Positions 24,801 through 36,103 of a DNA stretch of 64,000 nucleotides are shown one piece after another. How positions within the stretch are numbered: the first letter of the stretch is position 1; each line of letters begins with the position of its first letter. A program made the translations under genes and the position numbers. Where the stretch lies: the NCBI RefSeq assembly GCF_040054535.1, contig NC_090785.1, positions 8,870,501-8,934,500 on the forward strand. Reading direction: 5' to 3'. The notes beneath the pieces are model-generated. The model was not told the origin of the DNA. It was given only the letters and a program-made list of their open reading frames with translations, and did not search any database. The DNA comes from Antennarius striatus (Eukaryota > Chordata > Actinopteri > Lophiiformes > Antennariidae).

Positions 24801-27800
24801 ATTTAGATTTAAGTGGTACGTCACTATTCATTAACCACTGTGCAGATGCAGGACATCAATTTGCTATTTTTATAAGTTAAGGATGGTAGTTGTGCACCAT
24901 ACATGACATACCCATCAATAAAATGGAGATACATGTGTGTGTGAACATTGGCTTATTCAGCAGCTTCAACATTCATTATCAAATTTGTAAATAATTGAAG
25001 ATTTTTCATGTTTGACAGAGTTTGTAAGGTGTTTAACAGAATTTAAATATTTTACATGCATAGATTTGACAGATTTATTATTACATAATAATAGTATACC
25101 ATAATGAGCTCATCCATGTCACCAAGTCCAACTTTTGATTTGGTATTTTATAGTAGATAAATAACTAATTCTGAATGTTATGTATATGCATATAGTCACA
25201 GATATCTGGCTATCTATGTGCTATCTATGATTTTGTCCAAATCGCTCAGATTAAACCCATCATATGTTCGTTTCTAGGCTCCATCTCCCTCTTTCATGTT
25301 GGTCTTGCCTTGTCAGAGCAGCCCGGATGACTGTAGCGCTACACAAGTGGAAGGGGCAAGCCACTCCTCTGGCAGAGGAAGTAACTCACGCTGGTCTACT
25401 CTGTCCTGGGACGCTCCCTCAGACCTGGTCTCTTCCCCGACACCAGACTCCAGTGGTATGGTCAATCTGGAAAGTGATTCCAGACCTAGTTCAGGTAAAC
25501 ACACACCTGAAAGTGTTCAGTGTTCATAGCACAGACCTGAACAATGACAACAAACAGTTGAAACCTTCTATCACTGCAGGTCACCTTTTGTAATAGAAAT
25601 CCTATTAACCATTAACTGTAGTCTTTTTACTTTGTTTACTTGCACTTTGTGACTCTTTCTTACTCACGTTCTCAACTTTTGGCCCTTATTGCCAAACTCT
25701 TATCATCCCTCATAAATTAGTTTTTGTCTACATTCCTGTCAGACTGCCCTATTCATGAAAATGTTTTCTTAGCTCAGTGGTAGAGCGGGCAGTGGAGCCA
25801 GTTGTCCAGTGCTCCCAAGATTAGCGGTTCAATTCCCACTCCCACCCATCCACTCGGAGCGTGACAGTGGGAGGTGTCAGTTCACCTCCAGAGCACTGCC
25901 AAGGCACCTTGGAGCAAGGCACCGTCCCCTTTTACAAGTTGCTCATTTGGGACGCACCAAAGAAGGAGCTGCCCATCACTCTACCTCCCCCTGCATGCTT
26001 ACAGGCCCCCTTGTGTGTGTTTGTGTGTATTACAGGGGCCTGTACATACTGTACTAGCAGATACATATATGCATGAGTTTGTTTGACAAAATACTAGAGT
26101 GTGCTGTCTTAATATCCCTTCGGGGATCACAATAGTACAGTGGTACTTCTTACGATTGTCTCTACTTACGAAATTTTCTACTTATGAAATTTCTCAGGAA
26201 AATATTGCCTCTAGTTATGAAAGAAATTTTGACTTACGTAAGGTAAAAATACAGTATTGGCTGATACTCGCAGCTCCCACAGTTTCCTGAACGCACCATT
26301 CTCATAGCTGCTCTGCCATTGGATATTACTTAGTATCTTCCTGGCATCCCATTGGCTAAGAGGGACCTCTGTGTGGAGCTAGATCGGTGTTTATGCAGTG
26401 TCCACGTCATTCGGCTCTCGACCCGTGAGGTAGTCTGATAGTTTTGTGCAAATATACTGTATTAACTTTTTGAGTATTCACTATGGACCCCAAGAAAGTG
26501 ATGGAGAAAAGGGGAAAAGAAAAGACGGAGAAAAGTTTTTTTGTCCGTACAAACAAAGCAAGAAATAAAATGAAAATGGGATGCATTTGGTTGATCTCGC
26601 CAAAGAATATGGCCGTAATGCATCTACAATCGCCATGTTATTAAAACAAAAGCAAGTTTAAGGAGTTTAAGGCATTGCATTGGTGGTTGGAGAAGTTCAA
26701 AAGGAGGACTGGAATTCACTCTGTTGTTCAGCATGGTGAGGCCAGAGTGCATGAACCAAAGAGGGCAAAAAACAATGAGGACAGCAGTTAAAAAGTAAAT
26801 GACTATGACTCATTTTTATTCTTTACTCTATTCTTTTTTCTTTACGTTATGCACAACTCTCATTTATTGTGCAATAATCTAATCATAACATGTATTTGTT
26901 ACATGTTTTGATGCATTTTTATGCTTTATAAAACATTTATGTCGGAATTTTGGGGGGCTTGGAACGGATTAGGGCATTCTACTTACGTAATTTTCTACCT
27001 AAGTAATTTCGTCTAGTACCAATTAATTTCATAAGTAGAGGTACCACTGTATATAAAAAACAAACAAACAAACAAACAAAAAAAACAGTTACTCTCAAAT
27101 CAAAAATATTTTAAAGGCAGTACTTCAGAATTTTACATTTGGAATCCATAGCTTTGCATTTTATTCAATTTAACTCTTAAATCTTCAAAAAAGATTTGAA
27201 AAATGTTTTTGTTGCAACTGTTGTTTTTATGCTACAGTGCAATCATCTTATTTCATTACTGTAATACCTGCATTTTAGAATAAAGAAATTATTTGCTTGA
27301 TCAGGAAACGCCCACCAGAGAAAGAGTACATGGGATACATACAGCACAAAGGGGCAGCACTGTTGACATCCATGTCTATAAAATTATTGAATGTTTTCAT
27401 CACCAGTAGTAAGTAGTGACATTTGTCCAAAAACATATAAAAAGAAAACCAACAATTACATCCCAACACAAGTAGAGTAAAAAAAAAGTTTACACTTGAA
27501 ACAGTGTGTAATTATTATCTCAATTGACTTCAGGCAGCCTTATTTTCTGATTTATGCTATCAGCACCATGAGTAATGTAAAATAATGTTACCTACTAATT
27601 ACTGTGTACTGAGTTCTTCATTTTTTTGCCAAGGTTTCTATTCTGTGAGTGGGAGCTCACTCTCAGATTCCAGCTACTCCGTGTCCAGCGATGCGACTCA
27701 GGGAGGATCGGCTCCAGCAGCCAGACCCTCAAAGCTGTGGGAGCAGGTTCCTCCGTCTGTTGACAACAATGACATCCTGTGGTCAGAAGGTGCAGTGCTG

Positions 27801-30582
27801 CAGCCACAGGCTATACTGCCGAGGAAACAGGAAGTCAGCGAACCAGAAGGAACACCAGTGTCAGGTGAGCTGGATTTACATGTCATTTAAATCCATCCAT
27901 GTAAAGAGGAATTCACAGCAGTCAGCTAAAGCTTGCTTGAAAAGATCAACAGGCAATGGTTCAAAATAGCAATCTGTCTACAATCTGCAGACAATATTTA
28001 TTCATCCAAAAATTTTGTCTGAAACTCATTCTCTCATTTTTGCAGTCCAAAGTGACCCTGAATCTGCAGGTCTCAGCTTTCTGTCAGACAGGAAGCTGAG
28101 ACTCAGTGACTCCCTGATTTCTTCTCTCCTCCCGCTTCTTGACCCCACGTCTTCTTCTTCTACCTACGCTCTTGGTCAAAAGCCCCAGCTGGACCCTCGC
28201 TACTGCACAGACCTGATGTCCCGTCGGACAAAAGAAGTGTACTCTTATCCCAGTCCACTGCATGCCGTCGCTCTGCAGAGCCCCCTCTTCACTTTGCAGA
28301 GCCAAGAGCAATCGGGCTCTCTGAATCCTGAAGGACCCAAGCAAGATGAAATGCAAGAGGCCAGTGCTGAACAAATTCTGCCTTTCCAGTCTCCCCAGGC
28401 TCCTGTCATGGCTTCCTTCACCCAGCTGGAACAGTACATTTCTCGACTGGCTAGGCAATATCACAGTCGAGTAACCTCCTCCACTTCTGATCTCACCTTA
28501 GGTGCCACACCTGGTCCAATCACACAAAGAGGTCTTTCTACAATCACACATAGAGGCCTTTGTACTCCAGGCAAAAGTCATGGTTCCACCCAGTCACTTT
28601 CTGCCTTTGAGAACCGCAGTACACTCAGTGTCACTCCTTCTAAGTCACTGATGGGAAATTCTGCCAGAGTCAGCCTCAGTTCTACCGGTAAAAAAGTTAC
28701 TAGGAATTCCATTAATCTAGGTAACCTTCCTTCAGCAACTGGAGAGGACGTAAACATAAACCTGCATCTCAACCTTAATTTGAAACTGACTCCCGGGTTA
28801 CATTCTAGCCAGGGACTGGTGGAAAATCCCAAAAATGGCAGTTGTGGAGCCTTGAGGAGTGAATCTGCTGCTGCGATTTCTACGGCTTCTGCAACATCGC
28901 TGTCCTCTGCCACATCCACTCCAGCACTGAGAACACGTCCTCGCATTTCAACATGTCCAAGTAACCTGAGTCATCGCAGTTCACTGGAGGTCACTTCAGG
29001 GTCAGGATCCAGTTGTGGATTTGGGTCATCTACCTTCAGTCGCTCATTGGACTGGAGCAGTTGTGCTTCACCTGAGATTGGACAGTCAGCAGTTGGTACT
29101 AATTTTGGATCAGCTCCTGACGCTCAGAGCAGTGAATTGATTAAAGAGACCAACTTAAGTCCAAAAATAAGCGAAGACTCCCCCATGGTTGGGGAGATCT
29201 CTCGCCTTTCTGGCCTCTCTAGGGCTGTTGTTGTTGGGCTAATGGAACAAGGTGTGGAACTGGATATTGACTGCTTTAAAAATGACTCTACAGGTGAGGT
29301 AAGGAGCCACGGTAAAACCCACATGATAGCCCAGACTGATCGGTCACATGACTACACTAAACTGACTGAATCAAATCCCCAGCGACCAATCCAGCTGTCT
29401 CTCAGTGTCACCCATTCTCCAAAGTCTCAGTCTAGCCTCACCCCACCTCACTCACACTCTAGCAGTCCCATACACCCTTTTCAGTCCATCCATATTCCTT
29501 CCCCGCATTACTCCTCACACTGCCACTATCAGCAGATCTCGTCTCCATCAAACCCTCCCTCTTCCACAGCGTCCTCCCCTGCCTACCATCCCATCTCCAG
29601 GGGCCGGTCTCCTCCCCGTCCTCTCCAGCCGTCTTCTGTGGGTGACACCCCACTTTCTGTTTTCCGACGGGATGCACCCTTCCAATGCTCAATGCCATGC
29701 AGTAACACAAGAAACTCTCCTTTAGATTGTGGTATTCAACCAAGGGGTGGTTCACTTCGGATGAGTAAGGGACAAAGTGGTGGGTGGAAAAGGGTAGAGG
29801 GTGAGGGGCTTTATAGAGGGAAGCATACCTCCCACAAGTTGATTAGGGCAGCCACTGTAAGTAGCTATGCTAAGAAAGAAGACTATAGCTCCATTTGGGA
29901 TGAGGAGCACGAGAAATCAACAACCCAGACACCCAAGAAAATCAACAAACTCTGGAGGGGCTTTGAGGAACATCTTTGGAGCAAAGAGTCAGAAAGTGAA
30001 AGGGAAGACATTGGCAAAGTCCAGTATGGCCACAGTTGGAGGGGGAACAACATTGGAAGTTGGAAGAAGGACCATCGAAGGTTGAAAGCTTCATCCAGCA
30101 GCAATGACAAGAGGCCAAAAGTAGACTCACCAATGTTTTCAAAGAAAAGGGGCAAGGAGGAGGGAGAGAGACGGAGCACCAGCCTCAGGATTTCCAGGAG
30201 AGCCTTGTTTAGAAGTGAGTCCCAAGGCTTGCTGGTGCCTCATAACCACAGCAGGGAGCCTGCAAAGCGTACACACTGGGTCTCCTCATTAGATGTGGGG
30301 CAAGGCGACATGTACATTAACAAAGATGAAGGTGTCAGGCTGCTGAGCACAAAGAAGGAAGACAAACAGCTGTCCTCCACTGCTAGTCTCTTTAACCTCT
30401 CATGTTCTCAGAGCCTTGAAGGCAGCTGCCATTCCCTTTCTCCTCTGTCCTCCTCATCCTTTTCTCCATCCCCTCCACCACGGATGCCCCTTCAGAGATC
30501 TCTATCCCTAAGGGACTTGGGAAGGAGAGTGTTCGGCTCCATGAGGTCCCTGAGCCTTAAACGGAAGCCATCCAAGAAGTGA
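20054..30582 (+). CDS. dact-like: Dapper/Dact-family protein (Dact3/4-like), four coding exons
   Basis: Dact proteins are cytoplasmic scaffolds that bind Dishevelled and tune Wnt and TGF-beta signalling. Exons read as 20054-20317, 25278-25494, 27634-27864 and 28046-30582; GT/AG borders and phases agree, giving 1082 codons. Family marks are an N-terminal helix RLKATLAGILELEVLRRKQLE (about 22-42), DSRPSSGFY spanning the exon 2/3 junction (about 155-163), and YPSPLHAVALQSP (about 305-317) followed by YISRLARQYHSRV (about 368-380). The last exon is very Ser/Pro-rich, as in other Dacts. Two oddities stand out. The leucine-zipper heptads of Dact1 are not visible between exons 1 and 2. The C terminus ends KRKPSKK instead of the MTxV PDZ ligand I recall for Dact1-3. 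The teleost Dact4 clade is the best guess; the exact orthologue is unresolved. Confidence 0.72.
20551..20600. repeat. (TG)n microsatellite
   Basis: Uninterrupted TG dinucleotides, 50 bases, inside intron 1 of the Dact-family gene. Confidence 0.95.
21813..21850. repeat. (TTA)n microsatellite
   Basis: About 12 perfect TTA units. Confidence 0.9.
22317..22354. repeat. Inverted repeat, 16-base arms, 6-base loop
   Basis: Arm CTTGTGGACGAGGTGA pairs with TCATCTCGTCCACAAG across TAGTAG, with 15 of 16 positions complementary. It sits just before the reverse-orientation fish repeat at 22365. Confidence 0.6.
22365..22625 (-). mobile_element. Common fish dispersed repeat, reverse copy
   Basis: Words such as GGAGCCTATCCCAGCTGGG, CCTAACCTGCATGATTTTGGAGGTGGG and the block CTCCTCACAGAAAGG are the same motifs, in the same relative order, as the element at 38712-39066 but on the other strand. 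A short CA tract interrupts it near 22446-22463. Confidence 0.65.
25765..26137 (+). mobile_element. tRNA-derived SINE, copy A (5' part)
   Basis: The left end has a tRNA-like polymerase III promoter: box A TAGCTCAGTGG and box B GGTTCAATTCC. The body shares long blocks with the copies at 41173-41590 and 56590-56925 (AGTGGGAGGTGTCAGTTCACC, the GGAGCAAGGCACCGTCCCC region, and AGGAGCTGCC followed by CTCTACCTCCC). The tail ATATCCCTTCGGGGATCACAATAG is cut at the target TA by the Tigger-like insertion and seems to resume at 27050. Confidence 0.75.
26138..27049 (+). mobile_element. Tigger/pogo-like DNA transposon, internally deleted
   Basis: Terminal inverted repeats CAGTGGTACTTCTTACGA and the reverse complement of GTAGAGGTACCACTG are flanked by TA on both sides, the target duplication of Tc1/mariner/pogo elements. 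The middle retains scraps of transposase in shifting frames: VDLAKEYGRNASTIA-type helix-turn-helix wording near 26588-26640 and a later EKFKRRTGIHSVV-like CENP-B segment near 26688-26730. Most of the catalytic region is gone. The element is about 912 bases and cannot be autonomous. Confidence 0.8.
27050..27088 (+). mobile_element. SINE copy A, resumed A-rich tail
   Basis: TATATAAAAAACAAACAAAC and further A-rich bases follow the Tigger right end and fit the interrupted tail of the SINE at 25765-26137. Confidence 0.45.
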
Positions 30583-32221
30583 CTCTTGTACATCAAATGA
30601 ATATTAACAGTGAATTCATATTCCAAATATTATAATAAGAACAGGATTGGTATATTTCATATTAAAGGGGTTTGAAATTGCAAGCTTTACAAAATTATGA
30701 TTAAATGAACAGACTAAATGGTTTTATAATAATGGCCACTGGTCTGCCAGTCCATTTATCCACTACCAGTTTGACTGAAGTTACTCTCAGGCTTTTGAAA
30801 ACTACTAATTATTTTTTGTTTTTCATTCTAGAAATGTTTTTAGAAACTTTTAATGACATTACAACTTTTTTTTTGCATCTGCCCCCCCACCCCCACCCAA
30901 AAAGCAGAATTTTTTAAACATCCATACCAAACAGTATGCGCAGCATAATCAGAATACTTTGTTCCTTAACATGTGTACTGAGGGCAGAAGACCTTCTCCT
31001 CAGATGAAGACCTTCCTCCCAGATCATGTATAAATAGACGACTCTAGAAAACCAGTGTCCACTGTCATGTGATCAGTGTAGAATTGTTAGCATTTGGAAC
31101 AATTTTCATTTCGGGATAAATACTTTTCTTTGCTGTGAACAACTACAACCCTTTCAAACATCCATTAATCTGCGTTTCAATGGGACTTAACATGCTGTGA
31201 ATGCTGTTTCAAAGGATTTCATAACTTGGCAAGAATAAAATACTGGAGTCATTTTGTTGCCAAAAAATAGTGCAGAGATATCGAATTAAATTTATTAAGC
31301 TGTGAGCCACTTCATTGCATATTGGTTGAGTTGTCCTGTAACCATTATGAATGTATATGTATACACTCCCTCTCTGCATGCTGCTCTGTGATGTTCAGTG
31401 ATCATAGTTTTTATGAGAATGTGATATTTCTCTTTGTTAACGGGCAAGATTGCCTCTGAAGTACAATCATAAAGGCCAGATAATGACCAAAACCAAGCAA
31501 ATACTCTTTAACTTGATATTGTGCTCAGGTTTCTCAAATAAAAAAAAAAAATAATGGTGAATTGAGACAAAATGTTGCTTCTCGTGGCTTAAGATTAATA
31601 AAAGAAATTTAACAACAAAACCTGTGATGTGGCTGACATGCAACCTTTTGAATACAATCACAAAAGAATTTTGAAGACAACTCAGTTTGGACAGTATTTA
31701 TAAAACATATTTTACATAATAAATAATGACACAGGAAACTGTCCAGACAACTGCCATCATGATGAGAAAGTGATATCAATAATCGTGTAGTGCTTGAAAA
31801 GTGTCACCTGAGCTTTCAGAGACATTTGGTGAAGTATCCATTCTCTTTAGTTTTGAAGCCAAAAAGTAACTTCATCTATTGTGTTGCTAGGAAACTAAGT
31901 TTCCTGTCCGCTCCTATTTTCAGCAGCAACAGCTTTACTTTCTAACTGACCATATTACAATCCTCTGTATGAGATACACATTTTACTTTCCCAAACCCAC
32001 CACATTAAAAAATTAAATAATTTTATAAACATGAACATTTTGAATTTGAGAAGTGCTCTTCTTGATTTACCTCAGACCCTACACAGACATTCTGACTTTG
32101 ACTTGTCATCAGTTACGACTGAAAAGTCTCTCTCATGATAAGGCTTTAATTTGTAGGTTGAGCTGGCAAAACCCCTCAGCAGTTCTGTCGTTTCCATGAA
32201 TTCATTCTCCGGTGATGCAGT
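30583..32221. other. 3' UTRs and spacer between two converging genes
   Basis: The Dact-family gene and ttc9c converge here. The stretch is AT-rich with no recognisable gene or element. On the minus strand an ATTAAA (plus 32145-32150) could serve ttc9c. Confidence 0.45.
31234..31239 (+). terminator. Possible polyadenylation signal of the Dact-family gene
   Basis: AATAAA about 650 bases past the stop codon at 30580-30582. The intervening AT-rich sequence shows no other gene. Use of this site is inferred. Confidence 0.35.
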
Positions 32222-33870
32222 TCAGGCTGAAAACATGCCTCGGTACATGGCCTTCTCTTTTTGCAACTCCTGATTTAGCTTTTCCTGTGCTTTCTGCAGG
32301 TGCTTTTTCACACTGACATCTGTGACAGAAAAATAGAGTAGTTCTGATTTAGAAAGGCAAATTAAACCTTTACAGTAAATACCTTTAATGCACTTCATGT
32401 AAAGTAAACCTTGTTACATACATTTCAACAACTGGCTTAGACTAAGACAGACACTTTACATCCATACGTACATTGAGTGATTCCAGAGGGGAGATTCTAC
32501 ATGTCGTTATGCAAAGAAACACCACTGACGTTCTGGTAAGTAGATGCTGCTCTCACCACCTAGAGAGGAGTATGGACTTCTATTTTACAAAAGAGGAGTA
32601 TGGACTTCTATTTTATAAAGGCATAAATAATGAATAAATGTGTGATTATTTTAAATTAATCAAACCATTTTTTATGTTTTACATCTATACTGTGTTACCA
32701 AATATAAAACAGGATGGTTTTGATAGTCCCACAAATAAGACTTTACTATATACTTTAGATTTTTGTATGAAGCAAAGCCCTTGAGAAGTAAATGCTCCTA
32801 ATCTAGCCCATACAACAAACTATCTATGCCACATATAGACTCCAGCTTTACTTGCACCTTATATTGTTTGCTGTGATTCAGATTATTTTCCCTCTCAGTA
32901 AGTTATACAATAACTTTAGCTTTGTACTGTGCTTTGCTGCCAGAACACTTCAAGCGTACAACAGCGCAGTGGGCAGTGTAGACGACACATAAAACCGAAC
33001 TGGGCAATTTAAACACATAAACAGATGATTATCCATATGATTAAGCTATTAAAAGACTATTATCTTACCATTTGGGTGCTCGATGCAGGCCTGTGTGAGA
33101 TACTGTTTAGCAGTCTGTGCATCTCCTATCTCCAAAGTGGCAACTCCTGCTCTATACAGTGCTTTGACGTCTCTGGGTCTCCGCTGCAGTACCCGCAGGC
33201 TATAATCCAGCACACGTGCATAGTCAACACTCGGTTTCTGTAGCAAACAGGCTGAAATAAAAAGAGCACATGCTTGGTGGGGGTTCCAGTAGAAAGGGGA
33301 ACTACAAATATAATGATGTATGAACAACTCAGATTACCAACAGCCTGTCGGAATGTATTGTGTTTGTAAGTCGGGCAACAAGTACATTTGTATATGCACA
33401 GCTGCACTGAATGCTACAGACTCGTTAAATTTTAGAATAGCAGTTCAATAGATTAAATTGAACTTCAATTTTAGTCAAATGTTATACTATTTTCATCTCT
33501 CTTTAGAAGTTCAGTTTTTAAAAAAAAATCTACCAGCTAAGTTGTTGTAGCAGTCCACTTGAGTGCTTCGCAGCGCAGCCTCCTGTTCAGGTGTGAGCGA
33601 AGACGGCTCAGGTTGAAATCCTTTCAGTGACATAATCACCTCAGAGTCAAGACCTCTGAGGACCAGCAGAGCACGATGATAATGGCCGATAGCTGAGCGA
33701 ATGTTCTTCTCTCTGTAGAAAGCGTTCCCTTCTGTTTTCATTCTGGATGCTTCTTCCAGCAAAGCCCAGACTGACTTTTTTGAAGTCTGTCTGCCTCCAG
33801 GAAAGCTTGATTCTGGCGCTGCAGCTTTCCCTGGCACATCCAGACTCACCTCTCCTCCCCCAGCCTCCAT
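32222..33870 (-). CDS. ttc9c: Tetratricopeptide repeat protein 9C (TTC9C), complete, three coding exons
   Basis: Small cytosolic TPR protein related to FKBP-type TPR domains; its biochemical role is poorly defined. On the minus strand the coding exons are 33534-33870, 33069-33251 and 32222-32319, phases agree, giving 205 codons. TTC9 marks include GNAFYREKNIRSAIGHYHRAL in the first TPR helix pair, LTPEQEAAL, TQVDCYNNLAACLL across the exon 1/2 junction, DVKALYRAGVA, and a terminal EKAMYRGMFSA matching the TTC9C ending. The start is taken at 33870 because an AG acceptor lies about 20 bases upstream of it, so upstream in-frame codons are intronic. A 5' UTR exon with donor GTGAGC near 34832 probably lies in the CTT-rich region. 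It has about 35 more N-terminal residues than human TTC9C. Confidence 0.92.
32564..32619. repeat. 28-bp tandem duplication
   Basis: Two adjacent 28-base units beginning AGAGGAGTATGGACTTC differ only near the end (TTTTACAAA versus TTTTATAAA). They lie in the last ttc9c intron. Confidence 0.85.
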
Positions 33871-34920
33871 TTCTCCTGTGGAGCTGGAGCTGTTAAGATG
33901 AAAACATTCAGGGTAACTAAAATAATCAGCCAGGAAGCTGCTGGAGAGCAATACAAACACCATTACACAGCAGCATATTAAAACGTGCAAATTTCTGTGT
34001 ACTCTATTGTGACATGACATGCTGGTTTAACTCATAATTCCAACTCGCTATTCAAAATTATGACCATATCCAGATCATATACAGAACACAGGAAATTCAT
34101 CATGGTTGAACTGTAACTGGTGTATAGTAGTAGATGTGTAGGTGTAATATACCAATTTTGCAATAGACTTCGCTTCACAGAAGCAACAGCAATAAGGTCT
34201 GGACATGGGCGAATCATACAACCAATAACCAGTTCATTTTTAACCATAGTAATGCCACAAAGTGAGCATTCCATATGCATCACTGACATTATGCATCTGT
34301 CACTGTTTATCCGCCTAGTACAGATAATAAACATTATAGATAAAAGGAGTAGGGCAAAATTAAGTTCCATCATCAGATAAAGTCTCAATATTATATTTCT
34401 GTCCATGTTCCCTCTCTTGATCACCTAAATCTTTTTTTTTTTTTTTTAGCAAGTCTGCATCACAGGTTTTTCTCAGCAGTTAAAAATCATTTAGTATATT
34501 TTGGTTCTGTGTTTATGCTGTCGTCATCAACAATGTTACAGCTCAAGGGGTGAAGTAACTCAAGATATGCTCATAGCCACCCATTCTCAGCACCTTAGTT
34601 TCATCACCGGTGAATTAAGTGGTATTTATGGATGTTCTAATACGTGGACGACTCCCTCCGTGGACGACACGACTCACTCATAAGATGAACCATTCATGAC
34701 AACATGAACGCTACGTTACCATGTTGACGTCAACAGCTCACAAACTGGAGCACTGTTTGAATCAGGATGTCCACCTAACGTCACCATTAACTGTGGGGTA
34801 CATTCAGGGGGAAATTACAAACGAACAGCTCACCTTCAAAGCCAATAGAAGGTAAACAACGACCAGGTATTTCAAGTTCTCGTAGTTGCAGGTGAAGCTT
34901 TTTCTTCTTCCGCTTCCTCT

Positions 34921-34950
34921 TCTTCTTCTTCTTCTTCTTCTTCTTCTTCT
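34921..34950. repeat. (TTC)n microsatellite near the ttc9c 5' end
   Basis: Ten TTC units with further CTTC-rich sequence on the left, probably in or beside the ttc9c 5' UTR exon. Confidence 0.85.
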
Positions 34951-35185
34951 CTATGACTTCTTCTTTTGTGGTATTTCACGGTCGCTGTCCTCCAATGTCC
35001 GGCATTACCGCCATCTAATGGAGGCCGTCGTGCACTACATTTGGGGGCCAAATTGAAACCTCCCACCCAGCTACAAGCAAATGATAATATTTCAAATGTA
35101 AAGAAGTCGGTGAAAATTTGTAGATCATTCAAATGGAAATACAAAATGTAGTTCCTAAATGATTATTTTATTTACCAAGGGGGGG

Positions 35186-35979
35186 AAAACAATATAAACC
35201 TATCAGACCCTATGTGAAAAAGGAATTGCTCCCCTTGTTAAATCACAAAGGAATTGTGACTAACCACACTTTTGGAACAGGTGATTTCAGTTTCACAAAC
35301 AACACCCAAACTTGATTGCCACCACCATTATTGAATTAAGAAATAACTTAAATAGAATCTGTTAGACAAAGTGAAGTAGGCTCCAAAATCTCAAGAACAA
35401 ACGCATCATGCCACGATCCAACGAAATTCAAGAAGAAATGAAAGAAAAAGTGATTGAAATCTATCTTTCTGGAAAAGGTTACAGAGCCATTTCCAAGGCT
35501 GTGGGGCTCCAGTGAACCATTGTCAGAGCCATTATCCACAAAACTGGGAACAGTGGCAAACCTTACCAGGAGTGGTCGCCCAACGAAGATTACTCCAAGA
35601 GTGCGATGACAACTCATCCAGGAGGTCATAAAAGAACCTAGAAAAACATCCAAAAAACTGCAGGCCTCGCTGGCCTCAGTTAAGATCGGTGTTCACGACT
35701 CCACTATAAGAAAGACACTGGCCACAAAAGGCATCCGTGGGAGAGTTCCCAGGCAAAAACCACTGCTGTCACAAAAGAACACCAAGGCTCGCCTCAAATT
35801 TGCCAAAAAGCATCTTGATGATCCTCAACATTTTTGGAGAAATATTCTGTGGACTGATGAGTCAAAAAATTGAACTTCTTGGACGGTGTGCAGCCCGTTA
35901 CATCTGCCGTAAAAATGACACAGCATTTGATGAAAAGAACATGATGCCAACAGTAAAGCATGGTGGTGGCAGTGTGATG

Positions 35980-35982
<3 letters not shown>
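35186..35982 (+). mobile_element. Tc1/mariner transposon, decayed and truncated
   Basis: A degenerate transposase starts at the ATG near 35408 (MPRSNEIQEE, then KEKVIEIYLSGKGYRAISKA). It shows a stop in the first helix-turn-helix segment and repeated frameshifts, and continues through an LWTDES-like second catalytic block near 35850-35865 to KHGGGSVMV at about 35958-35982. The following catalytic part is replaced by a (TG)n array. The preceding 200 bases carry the usual Tc1 5' non-coding sequence. It cannot encode an active enzyme. Confidence 0.8.
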
Positions 35983-36056
<74 letters not shown>

Positions 36057-36103
36057 CGTGTGTGTGTGTGTGTGCGTGTGTGTGCGTGCGTGCATGCGTG
36101 TGT
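35983..36103. repeat. (TG)n microsatellite inside the Tc1 remnant
   Basis: About 120 bases of TG with CG variants toward the right end. It begins exactly where the Tc1 transposase should continue. Confidence 0.9.

Larger units (their letters stand above)
20318..25277 (+). other. Intron 1 of the Dact-family gene
   Basis: A 5 kb intron with (TG)n (20551-20600), a diverged forward fragment of the common fish repeat (about 21110-21275), (TTA)n (21813-21850), a reverse copy of the same repeat (about 22365-22625) and a 16-bp-stem hairpin (22317-22354). I did not find a missing coiled-coil exon here by eye. Confidence 0.5.

Noticed and set aside
25765..25850. Possible tRNA gene from box A and box B matches
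   Set aside because: No cloverleaf pairing or acceptor stem can be drawn; shared body sequence at 41173 and 56590 shows it is the head of a SINE.
28084..28464. Long minus-strand frame inside the Dact last exon
   Set aside because: Overlaps a conserved coding exon and has no family features of its own.
33511..34020. Longer N terminus for ttc9c with a hydrophobic leader
   Set aside because: A splice acceptor (TTAACAG) lies between that ATG and the conserved start, so the leader is intronic.
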